A stretch of 64,000 bases of DNA from Aplidium turbinatum (lineage: Eukaryota; Chordata; Ascidiacea; Aplousobranchia; Polyclinidae): contig OU964924.1 in assembly GCA_918807975.1 (NCBI GenBank), positions 2,368,501-2,432,500 of the forward strand, in the 5' to 3' direction. The notes under the pieces are model-generated. The model had not been told where the DNA came from. It worked only from the letters and a program-made list of their open reading frames with translations, and did no database searches. A program made the translations under genes and the position numbers. How positions within the stretch are numbered: position 1 is the stretch's first letter; each line of letters starts with the position of its first letter. Shown here one piece after another: positions 54,911 through 64,000 of the stretch.

Positions 54911-55811
54911 TTATTTTGTTTATTTATTTGTATCGGACAAGAATGTCCATATACGATTCACACAAAAATACACAAACAAAAGACAAACAGAAGTACATTC
55001 ACAGCAATGACGCTGAAGTAAGCAATAAATTAATTAATCAATCGTCCATTTCAGATCATGCGATCCATATCACACAAATAAACATGCGAAACAAAAATCA
55101 ATTCAAAATGAAATATCATGCTTAATCTGTTTAAACACCCAGCTATAAAAAGAAATTTAAACTTCATTAATCGATAAATGTTAATATCACTACTGTGCCA
55201 TTGCAGCCATCAAGGCTGAGTAACCGCATACATAATGGTATTATAATGAAGGAGGTAGTTTGAGCTACGATAACAGTTCGACCTCATCAAGGAAGCAACA
55301 ATAGAGTTTGACAATGATTCACATCTTCCAACAGAAGAAAGGTACATTTCCGTTGCAATGCATCAAATGCTACGATGTTACACAAGACTTGATGTTCACT
55401 TACGCTATAATGTTTTGGCAAATTGTGAATAATTCTAAATGCAGTATTGAATGCAACACGCAAGCAATTGATGTCACGCTGGTGATAATTTTCCCACACA
55501 TGACATGCATATTGCATACATTGGGGTACAATACGAATGGAATAAAATATTTTTAACTTCACTGGAGCTCTTGTAAAATGTTGCTTTCAATTTATTGGCA
55601 AAACAGTATAATGATCGCACTTGTCGATTTATATCCTTGTCGTCACACATTGCCGTGTCAAGAAATACACCCAAATATCTTGCTATCTACAAATTTGATT
55701 TGACTTCCGTTGAGCCGTGAAATTGGATTTAAATTTAACTTTAAGTGATTAGTTGGAAAATACATAGCAAACGACTTTTTACTGTTAAAAACGATCTCAT
55801 TACAAAGTGCA
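54911..55811 (-). mobile_element. LINE-gamma 3' portion in block C
   Basis: On the minus strand: the end of a reverse transcriptase ORF2 (IVFNSKKSFAMYFPT, LNGSQIKFVD, a shifted YLGVFLDTAM, FYKSSSEVKNILFHSYCT, YHQRDINCLRVAFNTAFRI, HNLPKHYSVSEHQ), a stop near 55287, then a 3' UTR ending GGACATTCTTGTCCGATAC and an AAATAAATAAAC tail at about 54915. Several frame changes are present. The block B copy (37600-37681 and 40249-40790) is the same insertion; block A lacks it. Confidence 0.8.
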
Positions 55812-56440
55812 TTACCTTCGTACACACGCAGTATATTGCAGTATACACGCAGTACATGTAACAGTAGCAACGTAATAACACATTGTTTAAACGAAAACAA
55901 ACCAAAATACACAACACCTCCTCAATAAAACTTATGACCACCCATAACGGAGGGGTGGTTGGCGTCTTCTCTGTGACCGCCTCAATATGCGTCCTTGATT
56001 CGAGACCGATGACGATGAGAAGACCTCGGTTGCGATCGGCGTCGAAAGATCAGGAACCTCGTCGGCTGTCGATGAATCAGGAACCTCGTCGGCTGTCAAT
56101 GAATCAGGAACCTTGTCGGCTGTCGATGACGACGTGAAAGTAGTCTCCCCTGGATCTCCGTCTTCCTGCGAGATGCAACGCGGACGTAGCCGGTTGATAT
56201 GGCGTCTCCATATTGGACCTCGAGGGTCCACTCGAACCTATAAATTACGAATCCCATGTCGTTTCACCACGACGGCAGGAACCCAATGAGGGCTTCGGCT
56301 TTACCTGGAACCAAACTACAAAGAATAACAAGGATCACCAATTTCGAACCTAATTATTTTCCTGTTTGTTTCGAGGTGGAGGACTCGTCGACGTTTTCGC
56401 GACCTGAGCTGAGGAAGGAAGTAAGATATCTAATTTAGTA
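55812..56440 (-). mobile_element. Ty3/gypsy remnant: end of pol and start of 3' LTR
   Basis: A fossil on the minus strand. It retains the C-terminal end of a gypsy polyprotein, with WRRHINRLRPRC, a TADEVPDSS-type repeat and a basic RRSQRRRQPPLRYGW end, followed by a purine tract and a possible LTR start at about 55914. It is broken and heavily truncated. It is a different lineage from elements 1 and 2. Confidence 0.65.
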
Positions 56441-57661
56441 CGTAATTGGAGGTGGTTTAACGTCAATTGAGCAGTTTGCTTGGACAGCTTGTTATTGCAT
56501 TGCGCATAGCTCACTGCTCCGGTAGTAGCCTACCAACTGTTACTCATTACGTATAACAAATAAAAAGTGACCTCGCTAAGTAAGTTTTCATAAACAGTGG
56601 CGTCCTGTCTGCAGTTAGTATATGTAGTCTACTTTTAACTCGTTGAGTTTAGTAAAACACGAAAATGGTTCAGCATCTGGTAAAAAAAAGAACAATGCTA
56701 ATAATAATTAATTAATAATAAGATCTGGTCTGTTTGTTTTTGATTGCAGAGACATCGTTGAGCGTAATTGGACCCATTCGATCATGAAGAAGAAGCGGGA
56801 TAGTTCAAGAACGTGTTTGTTTTCAGATTTCAAACAACTTGGTAGACCTTCAAGAATAACTTTGAGCAATATTTAATTCACAAACGTTCAAATTAAAAAA
56901 AAAATAGTTTCTGTTTTATTATGAAAAACGAAAACACTGGGGGTTTTTCACTTTTGGCAATCCTCACAAAATATAGGCAAAGCAGTACAATTTCTCTCAC
57001 TGATTAGAAACGGAAGATCTTGAACAACTTTTAAATCAAATTTTAACAAGACATTTCGGAGACTGTCATCCAAAATAGACCTGATAGCTCTTGGTTTTGT
57101 GAAATGGTTAGACTACCATCACGTTTTTTATTAACCGCTCGATTGTTGTTGTTAATTACTAATCTCAAGACAACGCGGATTTGCACCACTGATGATCCTA
57201 AACAATATTGAAACTCGAGTATAGAGTCTTCCATTTTCGTTTGATCGGAGCCTTAAAGTTGTAGCATCACTTTTGGAGAATATGCGTCAGGCAAGATAAC
57301 ATGATAATAAAAGAAAATGCAAACATTCAAAGATTTATTAAAATGTTATAATAATATGGACGTCCAACTTGTAGCGTACGCAGGGAAAGCATTGGGCTTT
57401 GCCTCCCGTTTTAAAGAAAAGTTTGAGTAATTTAACGAAATAGAGTAGGCCCGCGGCATTCAATATGTTTTGAATAACCATGTCAAATTAAATAACAATA
57501 TCGTTAACAACTAAGCAAATACTAAATCTACGGATCCATGCCCCACCCCGCGTACGCCACAACGTCCGTTACTTGCTAGAAGCAATTGCAAAATGCTTTC
57601 AGGTTTATAAATCAATGTTGTTGGTGTTGTGTATTTTGGTTTATTTATGTTGTAGATCGGC
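56441..57661. other. Intergenic, nothing recognised
   Basis: AT-rich sequence with short frames on both strands and no recognisable gene or repeat boundary. Confidence 0.4.
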
Positions 57662-57733
57662 GGTGGGATGGCGCAACGGATAAGGCTTTGGCTTTCCAAT
57701 TATGCAAACCTGGTTCGACTCCCGGCTTCAGCT
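57662..57733 (+). other. tRNA-like element, probably a SINE head
   Basis: GGGATGGCGCAACGGATAAG resembles an A box and GGTTCGACTCCC a B box, at tRNA spacing. The acceptor stem does not pair and no clear anticodon arm can be drawn, so it is more likely the head of a third SINE family than a tRNA gene. A possible body extends to about 57940. Confidence 0.5.
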
Positions 57734-58553
57734 GGTTGTTGAAAACACTGCTCACCTATACCTAGGGTGTAATAAATTGGGTAGGCATAATTGCTGCAGG
57801 AAAGGCGGCCGAGAGAAAAGAACTGGCCACCCTACTCTCCTTCGTGCCGAAGGCTTAGTAGGCTACAATGAGAACCTTTTCTTCTCATACCCGAATCAAG
57901 TATGGCACCACCGTTACCTTACGTTGTAGATAATTATGTACCTTGCTTTCACAGCACTAGGAAAATTGCCCGTCGGATAATTGCTCGCCGGAGCACCAGA
58001 AAGAAACAAGCTCCTCCATCCACAATTATCATGAAAAGTTAAACATGAAAAGTAGAATACCTCTCATTTCTGTCGACATCTGGTCGATCAGTCAACCGCC
58101 CGTAACAATTAATTACCATTATTTAACATTTCACATGTTCAACTATCTTGGCAGCTCATGTGAAAGCTACAAATTTTTGCGTATACGTCGTATTTTGATC
58201 TTGTAATTATGTTACTGTAGTTTTTGTGTATTTTTTTAACAGCGCCAAGCTGTTGTGTTAAAATAACGCTTTACAGTTGACTGTAAGCAAACGATTGTTC
58301 ACTCCACAACTCTACTAGTTTACTTTGCAGTCTGCAGTACTCGCAGAAAACTAGGTTACTCTATGCGTGTTTAATCAACTGTATAGTTATTTTGTTGCAG
58401 AAGAGCGATTGCGCAATCACAGCTTCTTGCAGCAAAGGCATTTCAAATACTTTGGAAACGAGGTGCACCTCAGCCACTTTGGAATTCTTCTAAAAATGTT
58501 TACCTTGTCAGCTACAAGCTAGCCAATCAGCGTTCGGAAATTTCTTGCTTACA
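57734..58553. other. Intergenic, nothing recognised
   Basis: After the possible SINE body (to about 57940) no gene, RNA or repeat edge is seen. Confidence 0.35.
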
Positions 58554-59059
58554 CTGTAGGTCAGTGGTTCCCAACGCCTGGGTCGCGATCTAAAGTTGGG
58601 TTGCCTGATTATTTTTTTGGGTTGCTTGTTTTTCAGGAATAGGCTATTATATCTTGGGCGAAAAAATTTAAAACGTGAAGGAATTGATCACAAAACTGCA
58701 AAATATAAACACAAGTTATGAAGCCTTTCATGTCGAGACATCGGAAAGCTTTGTAGCATGTTCGTAGTGCAAGAACTTTTAACAGTTTTTAACTTTATTA
58801 TTGTTATTCTTATTATTCAATGTAAACCTTCTTTTAAATGTAAACCCAACAAAAATTTCAGTCGCAAACATAAATTAACTTGCCAAAATTACGGGATATA
58901 CATTACAACGTGCACTATATTTCACGAACACTATATAGGACAAACCATGACAAAGTTTTCCACACGTTGGGCCACACATTGTCTGGTGTGGTAAGACAAA
59001 ACCCCGAGTGCTGTATGGACACATTGCTTTCTCCAAAGAGAGTCCCTTGCTGCTAAAAG

Positions 59060-59460
59060 CTGTCTCAAGAGCTGCGCGAAATGTTGAATGATGTTGTGAA
59101 GTGTGTAAACTTCATCAAAGCTAGGCCACTAAATCGGCGTTTGTTTTCGTCTTTGTGCACTGACATGGATTCTGATTATCAAGCATTGCTGCTGCACACG
59201 GCAGTGCGATGGTTGTCACGAGGTCGTGTCCTCAACTTTCCATCCATGTTGCCGAACAGTTTGTGGACATAACGACAAAAGCAGCAAATCATCTTTCTTT
59301 TGCCTCCTTCAAAGACAAAAATTCCAAAGATTCTGCAAACGTCCACTTTTGGGCTACCATGTACAAAGTGTATCCCACAGTTTCAAAATTACTAAAATTG
59401 GTGATTCAAAAACTGATTACATTTACAACAACTTTGCTTTGAGAGACTGGATTTAGCGCC
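59060..59460 (+). pseudogene. hAT transposase fragment
   Basis: Reads LREMLNDVVKCVNFIKARPL, NRRLFSSLCTDMDSDYQALL and LHTAVRWLSRGRVL, the conserved central segment of ZBED5-like hAT transposases (VV..VN-IK-R-LN-RLF..LC.DM...H..LL-HT-VRWLSRG.VL). A frame change follows, and there is no complete DDE domain. The downstream frame 59209-59442 continues the family sequence (FVDITTKAANHLSFASFKDK). Confidence 0.8.
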
Positions 59461-59542
59461 ATGTGTGCATTGAAAACTCAACAGCGAAATCGGCTGAAAG
59501 TTTAAGCCGACATGTTGCTATGCCTAAGCAAAATAACCCCTC

Positions 59543-60377
59543 TGTCACGATTTCTTTCTATCTCTTACCAGGAAAAGGACTTGGAAAGGTTCAATGACGT
59601 AATTTAATGGGTTAAACCGAAAAGCAGTCAATTAAATTCACGGATGGTTCTACTAGTGAAATGATATATATATATGAAAACGCTTGAAGGACTCCAACGA
59701 ATGGTTCACCACTTCCAGCAATTAAGCATAGTAACAGTAAACAGCAATAGATTCCAACGCTTGCGGCTTTTGATCGAGTCTAACGTGATCCACTCACACT
59801 TCTCATACGATTCTAATTTCAACCAGAAATTATATTAGCATCAACTTTGCTTTACTCGTATTCAATACTTCAACTCTCGATCAACAATAATCTTTGCGTC
59901 TATTAACAGCTGCTACTACTACAACAATGATCTCTCATCACCAACTCATCATAATAATCAACTCATCATAATAATCATTACGCAAATTACACCACTATTT
60001 ATAGAAGGTTGTTTCGGTCTAGTAACATCGAGAAGGTTACGTAATGTCACATTGTTCTGTCAAGCTGCAATAAATGTCAACAAGCAGAAGCTTAAAGAAG
60101 TTTAAAGAATGTCACGTAGGGTAGAAGATTCTTACATAATAACGATTTCGCAATCAGAGATCCATTGGTAAACATCCTTGTGACATCATGACAAACGATA
60201 TTTGGTGATTGAGAAAACAAGAGAATGTTCGAGGTTCGCATCAAAGGTTACTTCAGGTCATAACCGATAATAATACATCGCACCAGAATTTTACAATCAA
60301 AACAACAACGCTCGTTGAAGACACAAAGCAACCCATCGCGAGGCAATACACATTGATTGTGACATCGCGAGGCAATA
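59543..60377. mobile_element. 835-bp insertion flanked by 326-bp duplicates
   Basis: Not part of the hAT family sequence by position. It includes a TATATATATA tract at about 59665, repeated CATCATAATAATCA units at about 59950, and the 17-bp repeat ATCGCGAGGCAATACAC (twice at about 60340-60380). It may be a solo LTR or an unclassified insertion. No protein is seen. Confidence 0.45.
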
Positions 60378-60943
60378 CACGAGGTCGTGTCCTCAACTTT
60401 CCATCCATGTTGCCGAACAGTTTGTGGACTTAACGACAAAAGCAGCAAATCATCTTTCTTTTGCCTCCTTCAAAGACAAAAATTCTAAAGATTATGCAAA
60501 CGTCCACTTTTGGGCTACCATGTACAAAGTGTATCCCACAGTTTCAAAATTACTAAAATTGGTGATTCAAAAACTGATTACATTTACAACAACTTTGCTT
60601 TGAGAGACTGGATTTAGCGCCATGTGTGCATTGAAAACTCAACAGCGAAATCGGCTGAAAGTTTAAGCCGACATGTTGTTGTGCCAAAGCAAAATAACCC
60701 CTCGATTTCAAAAACTCGCTGTGAGCAAGTGAGCACAGCTATCTCATTATAGTGATTTGATAAACATATTATTGTCGGAAAAAGTTAGGCCTACTGCTTA
60801 TGTAGTGCTGTTTGTTTGCAATGCAATCCTGTATGGCTTTTAAAATATTACGACAATTTGCTGGGGTCGCAAGATTTTACCGAACTGAATTGTTTTTTTA
60901 AATGGGTCGCCTTAAAAACGTATTGGGAACCACTGCTGTAGGT

Positions 60944-61409
60944 TATATCACTTCATCGCAGGAAAAATGCAAACATCACATAAATGCGAGTTCGTCGTTG
61001 TTTTTTCTCCAACTGTCTGCATTACTTCCAATGCAGAACTATGTGGTTGTCAATTTCTATGCTCTTCGTACGAACACGAATATTCGTAGGAAGATATATT
61101 TCTTCATCAGAGTATTTTGTTTGTGAAAAATTGATTTGTTCGTATGAAGATATTTGTGTTTCTACGAAGACATTTTGTACGTCAACATTTTTCAGAAATC
61201 TTTGTAGAAACCCCACTTTTCCGCGGATTTTCACGAATGGTCAAGACTCAAGACCCTTTGAATCACGCGGCTATTTAGGCTATAACAGGTTTGCTTAGAC
61301 CAGAAGTTTCCAGAGACTATAGATTAATATTGCATCACAACTCATTCTTCTGGTCAACAAGTCTTTTGATCAACAACAAGAAGTTTCCAGAATGTCACGT
61401 ACACAGAAA
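60944..61409. other. Intergenic with an ACGAATATTCGT-type motif
   Basis: Contains GCTCTTCGTACGAACACG followed by AATATTCGT at about 61060. The same motif appears in the tRNA flank at 41480 and in inverse at 63720, and suggests a shared dispersed repeat. No gene is recognised. Confidence 0.35.
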
Positions 61410-62276
61410 CTGTAGCGCACCCAACATGGGGCTAAAGGGGCTCAAGCCCCCCCCCAAACCCACCACCAAAAACGAATTTTTTGTATGTTCCCCATTTATG
61501 CCTTTTGCTTACAGGTTAGATATGAATAGGACACAACAATACAACAGGGCTGAGCATTACAGCAATATATTTTACATTTTTACAAATAGTTTTAACAGTC
61601 GAACGTTTTCGATTTAACTTAAGCCCTCATCAGAAATCTGAAAATATTTATAAAAATGCTATAAATTTCAACTTCTTGAAGGTAAAATTACATTAGGAAA
61701 AGGCAACTACATAAATAACTACAAAAAAATTACACCACAGGGAACGTGATACATCAAGTAAATGTTGAAGACTCTGAAGAGAAAGGACGCGCCTCCAGCA
61801 AATAATTGTTTGTTTAAATTTGGATTGTAGCGTTTGATTAACAGTGCTTGCTATCATAACAGTGAATTTTGGTGTCAAATTGGGATTTGCTTTTGCGTAA
61901 AATTTTAAATGAGTCAGCAGAGAATTTTCGATCAGTGCAAAAAGAACACTCCATGTCTTTGATGGCACTCCATGTCTTTGATGGCACTTTTCTTTAACTC
62001 TCTAAAGTTCAGATGCTCCCGTACTCTCGTGGTCAAATGTCTGGTGGACATTCCGATGTACCGTACGTCAATGCCGAATCACCGGACCTGTAAAACTGTA
62101 TACGACATTTGAGCAGAGAGACGAAGGCGTCTGGGACTTTAGTTGAAAATGCGAACTAAATTTGAATGTTTTGTAAGTAGGAAAAACGCCCACATCAAAA
62201 CATGTAGCTTACTGTTTACAAAATTTGTGCTTTGTTTCAAACTGTTTTCGTGCTAGTTGTTGTTTTCGCACTTATT

Positions 62277-62397
62277 TGTGTTGGCAAACGGAAAGCTAAT
62301 TCTATTTTGTCATACATGACAAAAAAGTCGAGATCTATAGAAGATTGCGAGAATGGACGTAGGGATGAGGATGCTGTGGGTGCTAGTAGCATGGGCA
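62277..62397 (+). pseudogene. Possible transposase N-terminal exon, split by a MITE
   Basis: KRKANSILSYMTKKSRSIED, then GRRDEDAVGASSMG, continuing after the MITE at about 63027 as TRPTSILIDRTHPDV and a TGTAAGTG donor-like end near 63093. It resembles the N-terminus of TTF/ZMYM-type hAT proteins in character only; the family is not certain. Confidence 0.35.
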
Positions 62398-63018
62398 GGC
62401 GCGGATTTATGGATGGGGCCCAAGGCCCCCCCAAAAAAATTTTGTGAGAAATTGTTAAAATTGTATGTTTCCGTATCAAATGGTTTAATATGCTTCTAAA
62501 CAGTTAATCTTAGTCCCACGGCGGACTTAACTTATCCCGGGGGGGGAGGGAATAATTTTTTGTTATTATTATGGTTGAAATTATCCATCGATCAGACTCC
62601 GTTATTTTCTTTCATGCAACTTCAAACACATTTTAATGGCAACATTTGTTGAAGCTGACTCAGCTACCAACGTTGAACCAAATGAAGTCAGTTGAAACAA
62701 TCTGAAACCTTGAATAGCTGTGTTATAGTTTTTAGTCTTCATTATAATTTCTATCAAGTACCATATAAGCCTGCAAACATACAAATATCCAATTGATCAT
62801 GGACACTGTATACAGGGTTTTAAACCAGATTTTAAGTTTACTTTGCATGCTTAGCAATTTTTATTCAAGCAGAATTTATTTTTTAAACATTCACAATTGA
62901 TGAAACTAGCTGTGTCGTAGTATCATTGTTCATATCTGTTTTATCTTTTTCTTTCTTTTTGATTGATTTTTTAAATTTTCTCCCCCCTCCCCGAAAAAAA
63001 CTCCTAGATCTGCGCCTG
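62398..63018 (-). mobile_element. 621-bp hAT-type MITE, CAGGCGCGGAT family
   Basis: Ends CAGGCGCGGATTTATGG and AGATCTGCGCCTG; AGCATGGG is duplicated at 62390-62397 and 63019-63026. It is in the reverse orientation to its relative at 10989-12467 and lacks the nested insertion found there. It is non-autonomous. Confidence 0.92.
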
Positions 63019-63566
63019 AGCATGGGGTACACTAGGCCAACTTCTATTCTGATTGACAGAACGCATCCTGATGTATCGGCAACCGGTGGATTGTAAGTGC
63101 TTTTAAATACCGTAGCCTATTAATCAAAGGGATGGGAATTGACCTATTGTCACTGTCACTATTGTCGCAAATCACTCGGCCTGCATTTCTGAATTAACTC
63201 CCCCCTAATTTTTTTACTGGGTGCGCTACTGAGAAGGAGATTTCCCAATAACAGATTGCGTAACTAAAAGTTACTATCGGTCAGTAGTGTTGTCGAAACA
63301 CCACAACAAAACTATGCAATAGAATAGTTCATACATTCTAGAACAAAAATGTAGCCTTCCGCCTCAGCCTGAGCTACGCACATGGATTGTGACAAGTACC
63401 GTACGCTTATTATTACTAATAGTAATCATTGTTTTAAATATACTTGTAAGTTAAATTAATAATGGCTTGTAATGACGTTTTTTTATAAGTGAGAAAACAT
63501 TTGCGCTACAAATACACGAACGAAACTTACGAACACGAAGATTTTTATGTCCAAAACACTTGAATC

Positions 63567-64000
63567 ATTTTGTTTTTATTTGTGCAATTATTCTAAAGAA
63601 ATTTTGACTGTTCGTAAAACATTTTGCTAAAATTAAAATCTTCGAGTTTCAAAATAGTCGCACAAAGCTTTCCGAAGAAAATATTTAAACACGAACGGCT
63701 TACGAATGACAAATATTCGTGTTCACACGAAGAACATAGTATGCGGCCCCTGAGCTGCTTTATCCTAAGCATCCAGAAGATGAACTACTATTTTCTGGAG
63801 CTTTGTATTTCGATCACATCTCACCCCATCCACGGCATAGCCTACACATTACACAACACCGTTGCAAGATGGCTTCGTTTTCATGCTCCCTACTAAATAC
63901 AATGAGTACTTGACAAATGTAGGCTAAGGTTGCGGAATTGATTTTAAATCATTTATTATGTCCATAGGATTTGAAATGTTGAAAAGTCGTGCCACCTTTT
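63567..64000. repeat. Inverted copy of the tRNA-array flank
   Basis: Reverse complement of 41229-41651, with small differences. It runs off the window at the sequence that in the original is only about 26 bp from the end of tRNA-Arg copy 2. Confidence 0.9.

Larger units (their letters stand above)
58562..60935 (+). mobile_element. 2.4-kb hAT element, ZBED5-like, with internal duplication
   Basis: Ends CAGTGGTTCCCAACGC and TTGGGAACCACTG; the 8-bp target CTGTAGGT is duplicated at 58554-58561 and 60936-60943. It encodes remnants of a ZBED5/GTF2IRD2-type hAT transposase. Inside, 59217-59542 and 60378-60703 are a 326-bp direct duplication, separated by 835 bp of unrelated sequence (59543-60377). 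Confidence 0.93.
61410..63231 (+). mobile_element. Degenerate hAT-like element
   Basis: CTGTAGCGCACCCA at the left and TGGGTGCGCTACTG at the right are near-perfect complements, with G-tract and C-tract sub-termini. The 8-bp flanks do not match (only AGAA is shared), so it is old or rearranged. It contains a coding remnant at about 62277-62397 and a younger hAT MITE (62398-63018). Confidence 0.5.

Noticed and set aside
57627-57650. TGTTGTGTATTTTGG as a second LTR of the gypsy remnant at 55812-56440
   Set aside because: The shared stretch is under 20 bases, in the opposite orientation, and nothing else of an LTR is seen.
58758-58994. 78-codon frame within the hAT element as a gene
   Set aside because: No match to the transposase or to other families was recognised. 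It may be diverged hAT sequence, but support is insufficient.
1-64000. CRISPR arrays, operons or ribosome-binding sites
   Set aside because: The window is eukaryotic; no regularly spaced short repeats of CRISPR type are seen.

Overview
This is a repeat-dense stretch of a metazoan nuclear genome, AT-rich by eye, most likely from a marine invertebrate. The evidence is eukaryotic tRNA genes, tRNA-derived SINEs, Jockey-type LINEs, Ty3/gypsy retrotransposons, many hAT DNA transposons, and a tandem family of NRF-6-like membrane acyltransferases of the kind expanded in invertebrates. I cannot name the species; a tunicate would fit but is a guess.

The host content is small. Three minus-strand copies of one intronless NRF-6/acyltransferase-3 gene lie at 7069-10197 (A), 31335-33413 (B) and 45643-47715 (C). 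Only C is open throughout (690 codons). B differs by one early stop. A carries two micro-insertions and a 1030-bp hAT element. Each copy sits in a duplicated block. A runs 6490-14050 and resumes at 28628-30950, B runs 30957-37600 and C runs 45265-54910. A transposon-bearing tRNA-Arg(TCG) array (40825-41879) lies between B and C, and its flank reappears inverted at the right edge of the window.

Everything else is mobile DNA in nests. Left of gene A a SINE is split by a 4.1-kb TIR element, which holds a 392-bp MITE. Right of gene A, hAT sits in hAT with a SINE inside. Block A is split by about 14 kb built on a LINE (14053-27480) that carries two recent, near-identical Ty3/gypsy elements in opposite orientations. 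Block C carries a 3-kb TIR element with a PIN/XPG-like nuclease, perhaps Academ-like, whose exact empty site survives in block B. A 2.6-kb element with 290-bp inverted repeats lies after block B. The right third holds LINE and gypsy remnants and further hAT elements.

The blocks act as their own controls: comparing A, B and C gives filled and empty sites for many insertions and orders them in time. B and C share a LINE insertion that A lacks, so A split off first. The same comparison shows at least ten places where a TA in one copy is TAGGCTA, TAGCCTA, TAGCTA or TAGGCCTA in another. I read these as a recurrent 4-6 bp insertion at TA sites, resembling cut-and-paste excision footprints, and it accounts for both frameshifts in gene A. 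I consider this pattern and the nuclease-bearing TIR element the most interesting parts of the window.
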